From positions 246,975 through 310,974 of the forward strand of contig CH003198.1 in NCBI GenBank assembly GCA_000149265.1: a DNA stretch of 64,000 nt, in the 5' to 3' direction. The position numbers and the translations under genes were made by a program. How positions within the stretch are numbered: position 1 is the stretch's first letter; the number at the start of each line of letters is the position of its first letter. This DNA comes from Ciona savignyi (taxonomy: Eukaryota; Chordata; Ascidiacea; Phlebobranchia; Cionidae). The notes below the pieces were generated by a model, which was not told where the DNA came from, ran no database searches, and was given only the letters and a program-made list of their open reading frames with translations. Positions 23,393-34,601 of this stretch are shown in pieces.

Positions 23393-26300
23393 TCAGGGTA
23401 TGCGTTCATAAGAGTTTAAAGATTCAAAATATGTTGAAGGGTTCAAAAAGAAAGTAACAACATTTCGTAGCATTGTGGGGAAGGTTGGTCTTGCAACTCT
23501 GTGGTTTAAAATATTGAATTTTAATATTAAATAGGTTCTGGGTTCGATCTTTACCCAAACCACTTTTTGTGTTTGGCCGGTTAGTCTGGCGGTTAAGTGT
23601 GTCTGTCGCCTTTCAATCGAAAGGTTGCTTACACAACACACTGCATAGCTCCGGTAACCCGACGATGGGCGCAAGGTGATCTGACGATTGCCTGTGTGTT
23701 AACCTCCTTGGTTTTTCCATTCACGGGGATAAACATGAATATCCTATCCTATTTTGTGCAGTTGTGTCCTTGGTAAAGGTACAAAATAGGCGTTGCCAAT
23801 AGAGACAATATCTAACATATCTCAAATGTGGGCATAAGGTATTCGTTGGTAATGCCCAGTCGATTAGCTTGGTGAGTTAGTGTTAACTGAACGGTTAACT
23901 TTTCAAAAATGGACACTAGCTATGCGGTTGTCTCACTGGGTAATGCACTGAGGGACATATTAAAGCAACAATGTAAGCTTAGCAGTAAATTAATAGGTTA
24001 CTAATACTAAGGGAATGTCTTCATCATACACAACACACACATGCAATTTAGTAGATAAAACCATGGATAATCCTTCAATATGATGTTCACATCTGTTCAT
24101 CCATCCAATACAAAAAAGTAACCTATCCTATTACTGCATAGAATAGTGGCCAAAATGTAGACTTTAACCTTGGGATAGGATATTCATGTTTATTGTTTAT
24201 CCTTGTTAATGGTAAAACCAAGGGGGTTAACACACGGATATTGAACAGATCACCTTGCGCCCATCGTCGGGTTCCCCGGGGAGCGCCATGCAGTGTATTG
24301 TATATGATAGACATGTTCCTTCAATTTTGTAGAACCCATTAATCCGCTGGGTTCAGGCAATGTTTACTAATTTGCCCAAGGACACAACCGACTAGCTAGC
24401 AACAAGTTTCAAACCTGCAACCCTTCGGCGAACCTTGTTTACTTACCTTTGATGATACGTGGTTTTCCCCATTGAGATGTTGTACAGTTGAGCATAGATA
24501 AGGGAGCATTCCCATATGAATGCTAGTATGTAGAGAACCATCAGGTCAAACAGTCTTCCCTCATTTAGAAACATGTCTTTCACAAACCAGTCCAAACTGC
24601 TTGGGTATGCGGTGATCATAAACATGTAGATGTACTCAAAGAACAATATCTGAAATTAGAGAAGTATATTAACAAAACTATTCTAGAATGATGCCCCGAT
24701 CATATTAATTATAACGCACATCAACCTTGATAAGCACATCACCTTTGCATCTGTGGCACAACCATACACATTTCCATGTGAAATAGATGGACAGGTGGTG
24801 TGCTTAATAAGGTTGATTTGTGTGCAAATGTGTATGGTAGGTACTTTGAAAATGTGGCACGGATGAAAAAGTGGTGTTCCTATTAAGGTTGATTAAATTC
24901 TTAAGTACCGAACCAAACTGGCCTTACTGTAATCTTAATACTACTGTGGCCATGAATTGAACAGAAGATAAAAAACAAACCGACAGCACCAACATAACAT
25001 TGGGATTCCAAAGCGACCAGTTCCAAAACTGGAATCTTTCGGTTAAAAGGCTTCGCATTAAACCTCCAGACTAACCGGTCGGGCAAAATAAAAACAAACC
25101 AACCGATAAACCGACCTGCATCAGCATGATATTGAGGATAAACACAACAAACAACCGACGATTGCTCATCGTAACACACTTCATGAGGAACACACAGTGG
25201 TGGTCGAGACCAACAACCGATTTCTCACACAATCTGCAGTACTTGCTCTCTTCGCTACTTACTACCTGTGGATAAGATTTGTAATCACCCTGATGGCTAA
25301 TCAAGTGGACATAATAATATTATCCATAGCTAAATGGATGTGGATTAAAATCTGACAAGAGCTGGACAGTTGTATTCTTGGTCAGGCACTGCATTTGCCC
25401 AGTGGATTATTGAGTAAAATAACGATTGCGGCAATAAATCTGTTTTTATACATAAAAGTAAAACTAAGAGAGAAGAAAAAACGGCTAGCTTAAATGAAGA
25501 TTATATCATTACAGTTAGTGCACACAGAAACAGGAAAAATGCACGAGTTATCCGATATAAATATTGAAAAAAACTCTAAACACCTAATAGCACTTACAGC
25601 CCATTAATAACCAAGTATAAATACTTAAAAAAGATTTCCACAATAGAAATTCTTCAACAAACCTCAGTTATAGGGCAGAAGTACAAATTCTTGCAGCGTC
25701 CCAACGCAATGTCAAGTACAGTGTATTGTTCCTCATTAATTCTCTCTTGTTGATGGGGGTTCCCCATGGTCAAGTGGAACAGAGAGTAGAGGCAAGTTGT
25801 GGAGATGAAAGTAACAATGAAGAATATGGGGTAGCACGGCCAGAAATGTGGGTTTAATTAAGGAACGCAATCAATCATGCACTAAGTACATTACAATAGT
25901 TTGAGTCCATGGTGACACACCTAGGTCAGGAATGTAGGATTTGAAGGTCCACATGCTAAAAAGTTTTTTTTTCTTTTTTTACACAAAAGTAAGTTGATAT
26001 TGGCTTCACGTTATCGTACAAATATTAAATTTATTTTATACTGCGAATAGGCAGAGCTGATATACAATCAAACCCATGTAACTATCATAATTAAATGTTA
26101 AAAAAAATATAATTTGGTATGAAAATAGCCTCTTTTTTATTAAGCAATAAACTAAGAATCTTAACCTTAATAATGTATGTATTACATATCAGCTGTATAA
26201 AAAAAAGACAATAAGCTATTTTAATAAAAGAAAGAAAACAACCAAAAAAATGTGTCACTTTTTCAAAAATGGTCAAATAACTATTATTTGATATTTCATT

Positions 26301-29300
26301 AAATAAATGGATATAGCTTTCCTATGATCATTTTGTATTGTAATTTCCATCTGAATTTTATGTATTTCCCTTTATACTGTATCTTATCTTAAATTTAATT
26401 ATATTTGGAAGGATATAATCAATGACCATTAGGTATGCAACAATACAGTGAATTATCCCTCCTGCAAATGATCCAAGAAATATTGGGTTTTGCCATTTTG
26501 AGATGTGTTTGATTCTGGGCGATTGCCTGTGAAAAGCAATAGTTGTATCATGGTTGAGTTCCAAACTTTGGCCGTTACTAAAAGGAGGGAAAGAGGAAAA
26601 TAGGAAAACTGCTCACTAAAATTACAAAAACTAATTTAAACCCTGCCCTAAACTAAAACACTAACCCCAAAACTACCCCAAACTCCAAACCCATGTTTAA
26701 AACCAACTCTTAATGCTCTAATCTTAATTTCAGTGTGCAGTTTCCCTCCTTTCCTCCTTTTAGTTTTTCCCAAAACTTTTGATCGAGAAAACAAAGAAAT
26801 TTAAAACTGAAATCCTCTTAACCTATTGTATGGTGAGTGAAAACTTGGTTGGGTATAGATTACACAAAGAGAACAATAAACTTGGTTGTATAGAATTCTA
26901 TTTAAATAAAAAAAGATGCCTAGTTAAGTAGGCAAAATTATCTGTATTTAAAAAAGCTAAGTAACCCAGTATATTGTTCTGTTTGTTAATTAAGAGTTTT
27001 TAGTTCATTTTCACTTCTTGATTGCAATAATAAAAATAACAAAAAAAAAATTTTTAAAGTGGAAAAAATGACAAAATTGCTTGTCTGTTGTGTCCTTGGG
27101 CAAGGCACTTAAAGAACATTGCCTAAACCAGAGGGGTGCAACATACGGCCCGCGGGCCACAGCACGGCCCGCGGTACCTATTTATGTGGCCCGCTGCAGA
27201 CTTCATACTTTGTAGCCTAATAGTTTAAAAACTTTTTCTGAATTGTAACGGCATTATTGGTATTTTTAAAGACAGTAAAAGACTACTTCACACTCCGATT
27301 AAATTATGTTAACATTACTGTGACGAACTCCCATTGTTACAGAATAATGTGCATTGTTGGAAAATTGCCGTGTTCCGGCAGTGGTGCAGTATTACGTGAT
27401 CTTACTTTATGGGTGCGTGTTATTATACAAAAAAGCGAATGTCTACCAAGTTAGTTACAAAACTGAGCTTAAAGATAGCTGAAGCAATTACCGAAAAAGG
27501 AAAGCCGTCATAAAAAAATATGAGTTGTTTGATGGTCTGGCCCCCGGTATCTCTATACTTGTACTTTATGGCCCATTGCGGTAAACAGTTGCACGCCCCT
27601 GGCCTAAACCCATTGAACTATTGGAATGTGTAAGGCTGTAATCAGACAATTGTTCTTGTGATAACACTTCTTGCTTGATAAAATAAATATCCGATATTCA
27701 CGAAAAGGTTTTTCTCTAGTAGCACTCCTATCATCTTGCTTCAGCAGTAAAGTTGCTAATTATCCATAACCAGTAAGGATGGAATATTCATGTTTACCCC
27801 TGTGAATGGGATAGATATGTTTCTTCAAATTAGCAAAACCCATTTATATGCAGGGTTTAGGCAATGTCTGTGAAGTGCCATGCCCAAGGACACAACCGAC
27901 TAGCTAGCGACCACTTTCGCACCTGCAACCTTTCGATTGAAAGGTGACGCACTAAACCGCCAGACCAACCGGCCGGAGGAGTTGTCTAAGCATCCACAGG
28001 CTTACCTTGATACAAACATAACAAGAAGCCCAAACATGAAAACTGCAAAGAACCCCGCGTAACCAACCATAAGAGAGGATACCACAAACACCAAACTGCT
28101 CCAAGTAACAGGAAGAAGAAACAACGTCCACCAAGTCCCTGCAAGAGGTTCAGATGGAAGTTTATTTTGTTGTTTCCACAATGAAAACACGAAGCAGAAT
28201 CTATGATAAAAAATTTGGAAACGGGAAAAATGGAAAAACGACAGTCGTTAGAACATGCTAAAAAACTAAATTATCAATATAATGAGACGTGGACGTTAAA
28301 CCCACATAAAAAATAAAAATAATTGTTTATAAAAAATTACACCAAGCATCAAAGAAAATTGTGCGGTAAAATTTATGGACGAAAATAAATAAATTGGAAA
28401 GTTGTAATAGCAGTTCATATTTTTGAATGTTAGGAATTTCACCATAAAAAGGTTTAGGGTGGGTGTGGCACATCTAGTCCATGCTAGCTACTATATCTGA
28501 ACTTTTAACCAAACTAAAAGGTCTAAATTTGGACAAACAAGAATATATCACCAACACCAAACTACACAACCTGTCATACATTTGACAACAAAAATACATA
28601 CCAAATCAACTTTGGTAAATAGGCTAACATCATACACAATAAATTAAAATATTGGAAATTCTGTCAAGACAGCTACCATTCGGACACCCATGTCAAAGCA
28701 TTTGATGAAGAAAATACAAAATAAAAAATAAAACAATTGAAAGCAACATGTGTCCTGTTATTAAAAGGGACCCATAACTATTGATTTAAAAACTAAAAGA
28801 ATTAAAAAGAAAAAAAAGAGAAATTAAATTAAAAATTATGTTTTGAAATTATTTGAAATTAAAATTTGAAATTTTGTTTAAATTCTCAATTAATTATCAT
28901 CTTGCCAGGCTTACCACACTTGATAATTATTATCAGTAAGATTATGATGTTTAATACAAAAATTGTAGTTTATCTAACATGGCCGGCAAATAGAAACTGC
29001 GCTGACCGCTGTAAAGTGATTTGAAAAGTGCAAGAACTAAATTCAGTGCTTTTTAACACCTTTTGTTTTCACACCCATTGGGGCATTTTACAACCAAACA
29101 GGATCCAATTTATTATCTGTAACATAAGGGTAACTTTTATTACCCAGTTTTAAATAATGGCAAATAAAGCAAACCATGTCTTAGGAAAGACGGCAAAAAN
29201 NNNNNNNNNNNNNNNNNNNNNNNNNNNNNNNNNNNNNNNNNNNNNNNNNNNNNNNNNNNNNNNNNNNNNNNNNNNNNNNNNNNNNNNNNNNNNNNNNNNT

Positions 29301-32300
29301 TGTGTTTGGATGCTAGGATTCCCACCCACTTACATTGACCGAACCCTGTTTATTCCTGGGGTTGTAGAAACCTGCTTGGATAAAAAGAAACCTTAAAGAT
29401 GGATTTAAATTGAAGAATAAAGTCAGTTTAGACCAGGGGGTGGGAAACTTCTCTAGTCGGCGGGTCAGATATGGGAAAATGAAGTCCTTGGTGGTCCGGA
29501 TTATTACATAATTAGTATTCAATATCTTAATTAGGGGATATGATTGGATACAGTCTGCCTGTAAAAATCCCTTCACGGGCCGAAACCGGTCCGTATATTG
29601 CCCATGCCTGGTTTAGACCATAATACAACCGATATTAAGTTTTCAATAATTATATTCTTTTCCTGTCATTTTTATTACTACTGTTCATAGCAACCATGTT
29701 TATTCTCTGGGCATATATGGAATAAATACAATTAATTACCACAAACTCAAACTTACAAACTGGTCCTTTAGGAAATGACAGTGGATCTAGCTTGGAGTAA
29801 TATTCCAATGTTGATATCACGGAGGATTGCCTGTATGGGGTGTGTGGTTAGAAGATGTGGTAAACAAACTACTGTGATGTATGGTGGCCTTCTACATACA
29901 ACAAATAATAACAAAATTGTCCTTTTTCTGTAAAAGTCTCTGTTAAAAAAGCCTGTTTAAAAAATTTAAAGCTTATGGAAAAACAAATAAAAGCCTGCAA
30001 TAAAACAATAAAATCACAACCTCTCATATCCCCCAATTACCACCAGAATCAGTCATACTTTACCCAACAAACCCCAAGTATTCCCACCATCCCCCACCTG
30101 TCTGTTAACTCCCGTTTAGCAACATCTACAGGGGAATTCCCTTCCCCATCTTTGGACCTCAGCGCACCGCATCCGGCCGCTTGCATCACCTTCCACATGA
30201 GGTCAGTGTTGCCCACCTTAGCTGCAATATGCAGGGGGGTGATTCCTTGGTGGTTCCCCTTGTGTGGGTTGCATCGCTGTTAATATAATCGAAAGTTACG
30301 TGGCATGTGGTGATTTGTGGCTTAAATTAGGGTCGCTTAGGCCATGGTGGCATTAGTTTAGTTTAGTTCATTTATTTCTCCTTTGTTAAATTAAACACAA
30401 ATGCAACAGTTATTTTAAGTTAAGAAGACAGTATAAAATGGCAAAACTAGAGTATTTAAAACACTACAGTGAATAGACACATTACAAAGGAGAAAAACAA
30501 AAGGAGAAAAACAAAAGGAGAAAAACCAAAGGAGAAAAACAAAAATAAGAAAAATAAAAATAAATTACAACAGAACAATTTAAATCAAAATTAATTAAAT
30601 TTGATGACCCAGTACTGAGAGGGTAGCCGACTTTGGGATTTAAGTGGAAAAAGAAAAAAAACTAAAATAAAATTCCACCAGGCATATATTGAACTATTAC
30701 CTGCATGATATTAACACTTAGGCCATACTTATATATATTCAACTTCCATGATAATGAAATTCGTTTTTCTTACATTTATTCCACTGTCAAATGTTCTAGA
30801 CTGTTTTTTGGGCTATGTGTTAAACTATTGTAATAAATATTGCACAAATATCATGTTAACTTTGCTACACACAAAACAAATCTTTTGAACTGCTTTCTGC
30901 CTAATAACTTTCACAGTAAGATTTAGGTGCAATGCGATATAAATAAAAAATATATACACAAATCTAAAATAACTTTTCTGCAAATAGAAAGCAAATTTAA
31001 ATCTCATTACTATGCCTGTAAGGACCAAGGTGGCATAGTAGTGAGATATAAATGTTTCACAATTTAAAAAAAATCATAAAAATTACCGATTTTCTCAGCA
31101 AGTAATCAACCATTGCTGTGTGTTGATGTGCACAGCTGATATGCAGAGGGGAATCCCCATTATTATCCGTGCTTCCATATGATAATCCAGTTTGTGTGGA
31201 GATATAGTGCATTGATGTGCTGTGGGTGGGGGTGAATGGATTATTGTTGTTTATGGAATTTTAGGAATATGCAAGTGAGTGTTACCACACGGGCAAGTGT
31301 CAGGTTAAGGGAAAAATATTACACAAGCAATTGCAGTGTGTTGTGTATGATTAAGTCAGGTACCCTGTTCACTTAAAACCATTAATCTACTGGGTTAAGG
31401 CAACGTCTGTAATGTGTCCTGCCCACCTTTTACAGGATAAACATAAATATCTTATCATGGGAAATCCACTAAATAAATGGGGAATCCAGTAAATAAAACT
31501 TCCACAATGATAATATCACTTACACTGATCCTCCCATAGCTACAAAATGCATGCAATTACGTCCCATCTTATCAACTGCTGTCCAATCTGCAGAGGCCGC
31601 GATCAACTTGTGGATTATCCTTGCATCCCCCCATTGACATGCATAGTGGAGGGGGGTTTCCCCTGGAAAATAAATCTTTTTAAATGCGAAAATCCGTGTT
31701 ACGTGGTATAGACACGAAGTCCAAATAACTGTTTGGTTAACCCAAACAGGAAAAAATATTAAAACTGACTTATTAATCAGCCTATCAAATAATCAGTATG
31801 ACAGTAGCCTATTTAGCCCTTAAAAAAGTTCTATGTGGAAAACATACAGCTAAAAGAAAAGCAGAAAAAATTGCAAAACCAAATTTATTGTACTTCATTG
31901 AATAATGAAATTAAAACAATAAGAAAATATATAAACGCTGCTAAAAACCAATACAAAACCTTTTAATGATTCTGCAACAATAGAAAGGAATTTTATAGGA
32001 TATGCAATTCTACAGAAATTAGTTGCTTACCTAATACAGTCCTTGCATTAGCATCTGCACCATTATCTAATAGCAGCTGTACAATCTCTATGTTCCCTTT
32101 CATACAAGTGTTATGTAGAGGAGTAATGCCATTCAAACCCTGTAGAGAATGATAACTTAAATACTTTTGTCCGACCGGTTAGTCTGGTGGTTTAATGCAG
32201 CACCTTTCAACCAAAAGGTTGCATGTTCGAAACTGGTCGCTAGCCAGATGGTTGTGTCATTGGGCAAGGCACTTAATTGACATTGCCTGAACCCAGCGGA

Positions 32301-33707
32301 TTAATGGGTTCTACCAAATTGAAGGAACATATCTATTATACTCACGGCAATAGCTCCGGTAACCCGACGGTGGGCGCGAGTTGATCTGACGATTGCCCGT
32401 GTGTTAACCCCATTGGTTTTACCATTCACGGAGATAAACATGAATATCCTATCCTTTTAAAGGAATATGGAAATGATCTGGGAAATATTTATAATAAATT
32501 AAAAATATCCAATCTTATAAATATCGCTTGAAGAAAAGTATATCGTTTGCAGTAACGCACTGCCTATACTAAGAAAAGGTTTGGTAAGGTAGTGGTTGCG
32601 AAAACATGAAAAAATGAAAAACAAATCTTTCCCTTTTTACAAATCATTAAAACAGCATGATTCGGAAAACAGTTAGTTTGAATTTTAACAAAAATGATAA
32701 AAAATTAGACATTTGGTCATATCTTATGATGATTAGTTTATTTTTTGTTTAAACAATGAAAACACACTTAAAATTTAAAAAAAGGAAAAAAACTGCAAAA
32801 CGACAGTCGTTAAAACAAGTCTAAAATCTAATTACTTACAAAATTTCAAGCTTGTTCATATCGTGTATAGTTAAAATACTATGTTGGTGCATAATTCTTA
32901 CTATGTATCCTGTATTCCAAGGTTAAATATCATTCATATATATTTATTGAATATACGTTGTTAAGTTAGTAATTGATTGTTACACCAGGTGGAAATGCAG
33001 TATGTTTATATAACTGGTATGAAGCAATTGTGCGTAAAACAAGTATTAGTGGTTTAATACAGTAATGATGCAGTATATATAGGGCTTAATATATTAAACA
33101 TGACTCTGTTAGTGCTGGCTAGAAACTAATAAGATAATGAATTAAGTAAAGAAGGCCAAAAAATGGTTTTGTTTTATTTAAGATATACAATTATACATAG
33201 ATTTGTTAAGTATTTATTTTTTTGATTGATGTTAACTTTCAAATAATTAAAAACAAGACAATAAATAAAATCTGATTGATTTCTGTTTTCTTTTTTAGGG
33301 TTTTAAGTTTTGTAATTGTAACATTTTGCACAAGTTTTTCACACTGCTATTCTGTTTATTGCTTATTTATTTATTTTTATATTTTAATTTACATTTATCG
33401 TGGCACCTGCTTCGATAACCGCATGATTTCTTGGTGTCTCCTTATTAAACTTCAGTTTAATTTATTTTCGTATTGTTATTATTTTGTTGCTGTGCGTTTA
33501 ACAAATAAATATGTTTGATTGATTGATGTTTGAACAATAAAAAAAAGACATTTTTACCTTGACTTTGACATTATCTGGATCCTTTAAGATAATATCCGCA
33601 CACATATTCACATTTCCAACGTCAAGTGCAAAGAATATTCCATTGCGATCTTTATAGGTTGAAGCCACATCTGAGCTCTCAACGACTGGTTGATTTTCAG
33701 AAGACAT
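23393..33707 (-). CDS. ZDHHC17-like: Ankyrin-repeat DHHC palmitoyltransferase, ZDHHC17/ZDHHC13 (HIP14) family, complete gene
   Basis: Predicted S-acyltransferase of Golgi or vesicle membranes. Exons: 33707-33558, 32139-32031, 31662-31524, 31219-31087, 30276-30098, 29830-29757, 28138-28006, 26577-26417, 25847-25663, 25265-25116, 25035-24928, 24649-24447, 23498-23393. This gives 609 residues, against 632 and 622 (from memory) for human ZDHHC17 and ZDHHC13. Ankyrin repeats span about residues 50-236 (GITPLH, GETPLHYA, GDSPLHIS, GITPLHIAAKVGN). Two membrane segments follow in exon 7, then more around 345-380. The cysteine-rich domain at about 417-460 has the catalytic DHHC at 442-445. After the last membrane segment comes QLYNISMGKTT, matching the family's QxYQIS...TTxE region with E replaced by H. 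The first zinc site is eroded (see findings). Intron 8 is AT-AC (U12-type); all others are GT-AG. The assembly gap lies in an intron. Confidence 0.9.
23572..23752 (+). repeat. SINE family A with internal deletion
   Basis: Head ggccggttagtctggcggtt fused to the cacaacacactgcat block. It lies in the last intron of the ZDHHC17-like gene, about 75 bp from the last exon. Confidence 0.85.
23868..24110 (+). repeat. SINE family A, decayed
   Basis: Head remnant (ggtgagttagtgttaactga) and cacaacacac block; internal part scrambled. Confidence 0.5.
24170..24432 (-). repeat. SINE family A
   Basis: Nearly complete; its head end lies within 15 bp of the donor of the exon ending at 24447. Confidence 0.8.
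25005..25085 (-). repeat. SINE family A, head only, overlapping an exon boundary
   Basis: On the minus strand: gaccggttagtctggaggtt, then aaccgaaagattccag and ggaactggtcgc. It contributes the apparent acceptor and first bases of the exon 25035-24928. Confidence 0.75.
25848..26416 (-). other. U12-type AT-AC intron in the ZDHHC17-like gene
   Basis: The 5' splice site ATATCCTT (26416-26409) matches the U12 consensus exactly. The branch site TTCCTTAAT (25865-25857) is also canonical and lies about 10 nt before the terminal AC at 25849-25848. No AG exists at the 3' end in any usable frame. The AT-AC join keeps phase 1 and reads IDY-FWPCYP. Confidence 0.85.
26571..26770. mobile_element. MITE with ACTAAAAGGAGGG ends and telomere-like core
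   Basis: Left end ACTAAAAGGAGGGAAAGAGG (from 26577) mirrored by cctttcctccttttagt at the right (to 26764). The core holds ccctaaact/ctaacccc units. Imperfect direct repeats (ccaaactttg / ccaaaacttttg) may be the target duplication. On the minus strand its end is the splice acceptor of the exon 26577-26417. Confidence 0.75.
27090..27640 (+). repeat. SINE family A fragment split by a hAT element
   Basis: Body block ccttgggcaaggcactt...attgcctaaac is interrupted at 27128 and resumes at 27602 with cctaaacccattg. Confidence 0.8.
27129..27601. mobile_element. Non-autonomous hAT element (473 bp) with target-site duplication
   Basis: Ends CAGAGGGGTGCAACATACGG and ...GTTGCACGCCCCTG, with 8-bp direct repeats gcctaaac at 27121-27128 and 27602-27609. 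The CAGGGGTG(T)CAA...GGCCCGCGGGCC start is typical of hAT elements. Inside, one frame reads TKLSLKIAEAITEKGKPS, like the conserved N-terminal part of hAT transposases. Confidence 0.88.
27768..27980 (-). repeat. SINE family A with internal deletion
   Basis: Tail block and head block (gcgccagaccaaccggccgg type) present; the acacacactgcaatagc middle is absent. It ends 26 bp from the exon at 28006. Confidence 0.8.
29200..29299. other. Assembly gap (100 N)
   Basis: Exactly 100 N, the usual placeholder for a gap of unknown size. It falls in the intron between exons 29757 and 28138 of the ZDHHC17-like gene. Confidence 1.
29434..29610. mobile_element. hAT-type MITE (177 bp)
   Basis: Ends CAGGGGGTGGGAAACTT and ...TTGCCCATGCCTG, flanked by 8-bp direct repeats gtttagac at 29426-29433 and 29611-29618. 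The gggtcagatatgggaaaatg and gggccgaaaccggtccgta subterminal blocks fit the hAT family with CAGGGGTGGGCAAAC ends. Confidence 0.88.
30486..30545. repeat. Simple tandem repeat, unit about 15 bp
   Basis: Four copies of aaaggagaaaaacaa with small changes, in an intron of the ZDHHC17-like gene. Confidence 0.85.
31230..31455 (-). repeat. SINE family A, decayed
   Basis: Blocks gttaccacacgggcaagtgtcag, gcagtgtgttgtgtatgat and ctactgggttaaggcaac; the head is missing. Confidence 0.65.
32163..32457 (+). repeat. SINE family A, full length
   Basis: Best plus-strand copy: head gaccggttagtctggtggtt, B-box-like atgttcgaaactgg, complete body, tail gataaacatgaatatcctat. Confidence 0.9.
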
Positions 33708-33735
33708 GATTTTCACACCCTATGTTCAGTTGTTC

Positions 33736-33750
33736 CATCCTGTACAATAA
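33736..33750 (-). promoter_or_regulatory. Leader acceptor and uORF start of the ZDHHC17-like gene
   Basis: On the minus strand the sequence ccttattgtacag ends at 33740. It makes a plausible acceptor for a leader intron or a spliced leader, leaving a 32-nt leader. An ATG at 33738 opens a 13-codon upstream ORF in another frame that overlaps the main start at 33707. Confidence 0.4.
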
Positions 33751-33834
33751 GGCAGTGTAAACAACAGGTATTAGTAGCTAATAGACTAAATCACATACTT
33801 ACTAAGTTGTACACTAAAACCAGAGGTCAAATTG

Positions 33835-34260
33835 GGTGACTCTAAATACCCCCGTATGGAAAGTACGTCAATTTTCGCCGAGATCTCGAGTGTGCACACG
33901 CCAAATATTTAAGTGTGCAGTGTGCAAACGTCCAAGAGTGCACACTTCAAGTGTGCACAAAATCTCCTTTTTATTACTATTTTGTAAAAACCTTAAAAAA
34001 AACGTATTATTCTATTCTAAATCTATCGTGTCCAACTGTCCATCAGCTAACATTTCTACTTACGTAACAAAAAATGTACTGACAGTAAATTACCCGAGGT
34101 CCAGAGGTAGGTTTACAGGTTTGTTGGAAATTATACGATGTTTATACTGGCAGCTCACGAGCATGTGTGAAATTACCCAAGTGTGCAAAGACACAGGGAA
34201 TAAAAAAACTCGAGTGTGCAGCTGCCATACTTTCCATACTGGTAAATACCCAGTGTGACC
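33835..34260. mobile_element. Inverted-repeat element just upstream of the ZDHHC17-like gene
   Basis: Left arm ggtgactctaaataccc...gtatggaaagta, right arm the inverse (tactttccatac...gggtattt-like...gtgacc). Inner arms share ctcgagtgtgcac. Repeated gtgtgca blocks fill both halves. Family not recognised. Confidence 0.6.
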
Positions 34261-34401
34261 AGTCCATACACTGCCCACACTGCGTATTTCGAGGAACCGG
34301 TCAAATCTACTTCAATAAACCATTCCCCCTAACCCCAATCCACATAACACTAACCCCATAATGAAAACAATGACCTTAATTTCTTAACACAAATAGACAA
34401 C

Positions 34402-34601
34402 ACTAAAAGAAGGGAGAGATAAGAAGGGAAACTGCTTTGTAAAACTATGGAAACTAATACTAACTCTACCCTAAACATTAATCTCAACCCAGAACTTAAA
34501 CTAACGTCATATCGCTAACTTTAACCCCACCCCTAACACTAACCCTAACTCCATTATCTTTATTTTAGCGTGCAGTTCTTTCCCATTTTGCCTTTTTTAG
34601 T
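34402..34601. mobile_element. MITE with ACTAAAAG ends and telomere-like core, second copy
   Basis: Left ACTAAAAGAAGGGAG, right ccttttttagt, inner aaactgc / gcagtt arms and a CTAACCC-like core as in 26571-26770. Confidence 0.75.

Noticed and set aside
25071-25115. Read-through of the DHHC exon into its intron
   Set aside because: The frame closes after about 15 codons, while the splice at 25116 joins the next membrane segment in phase.
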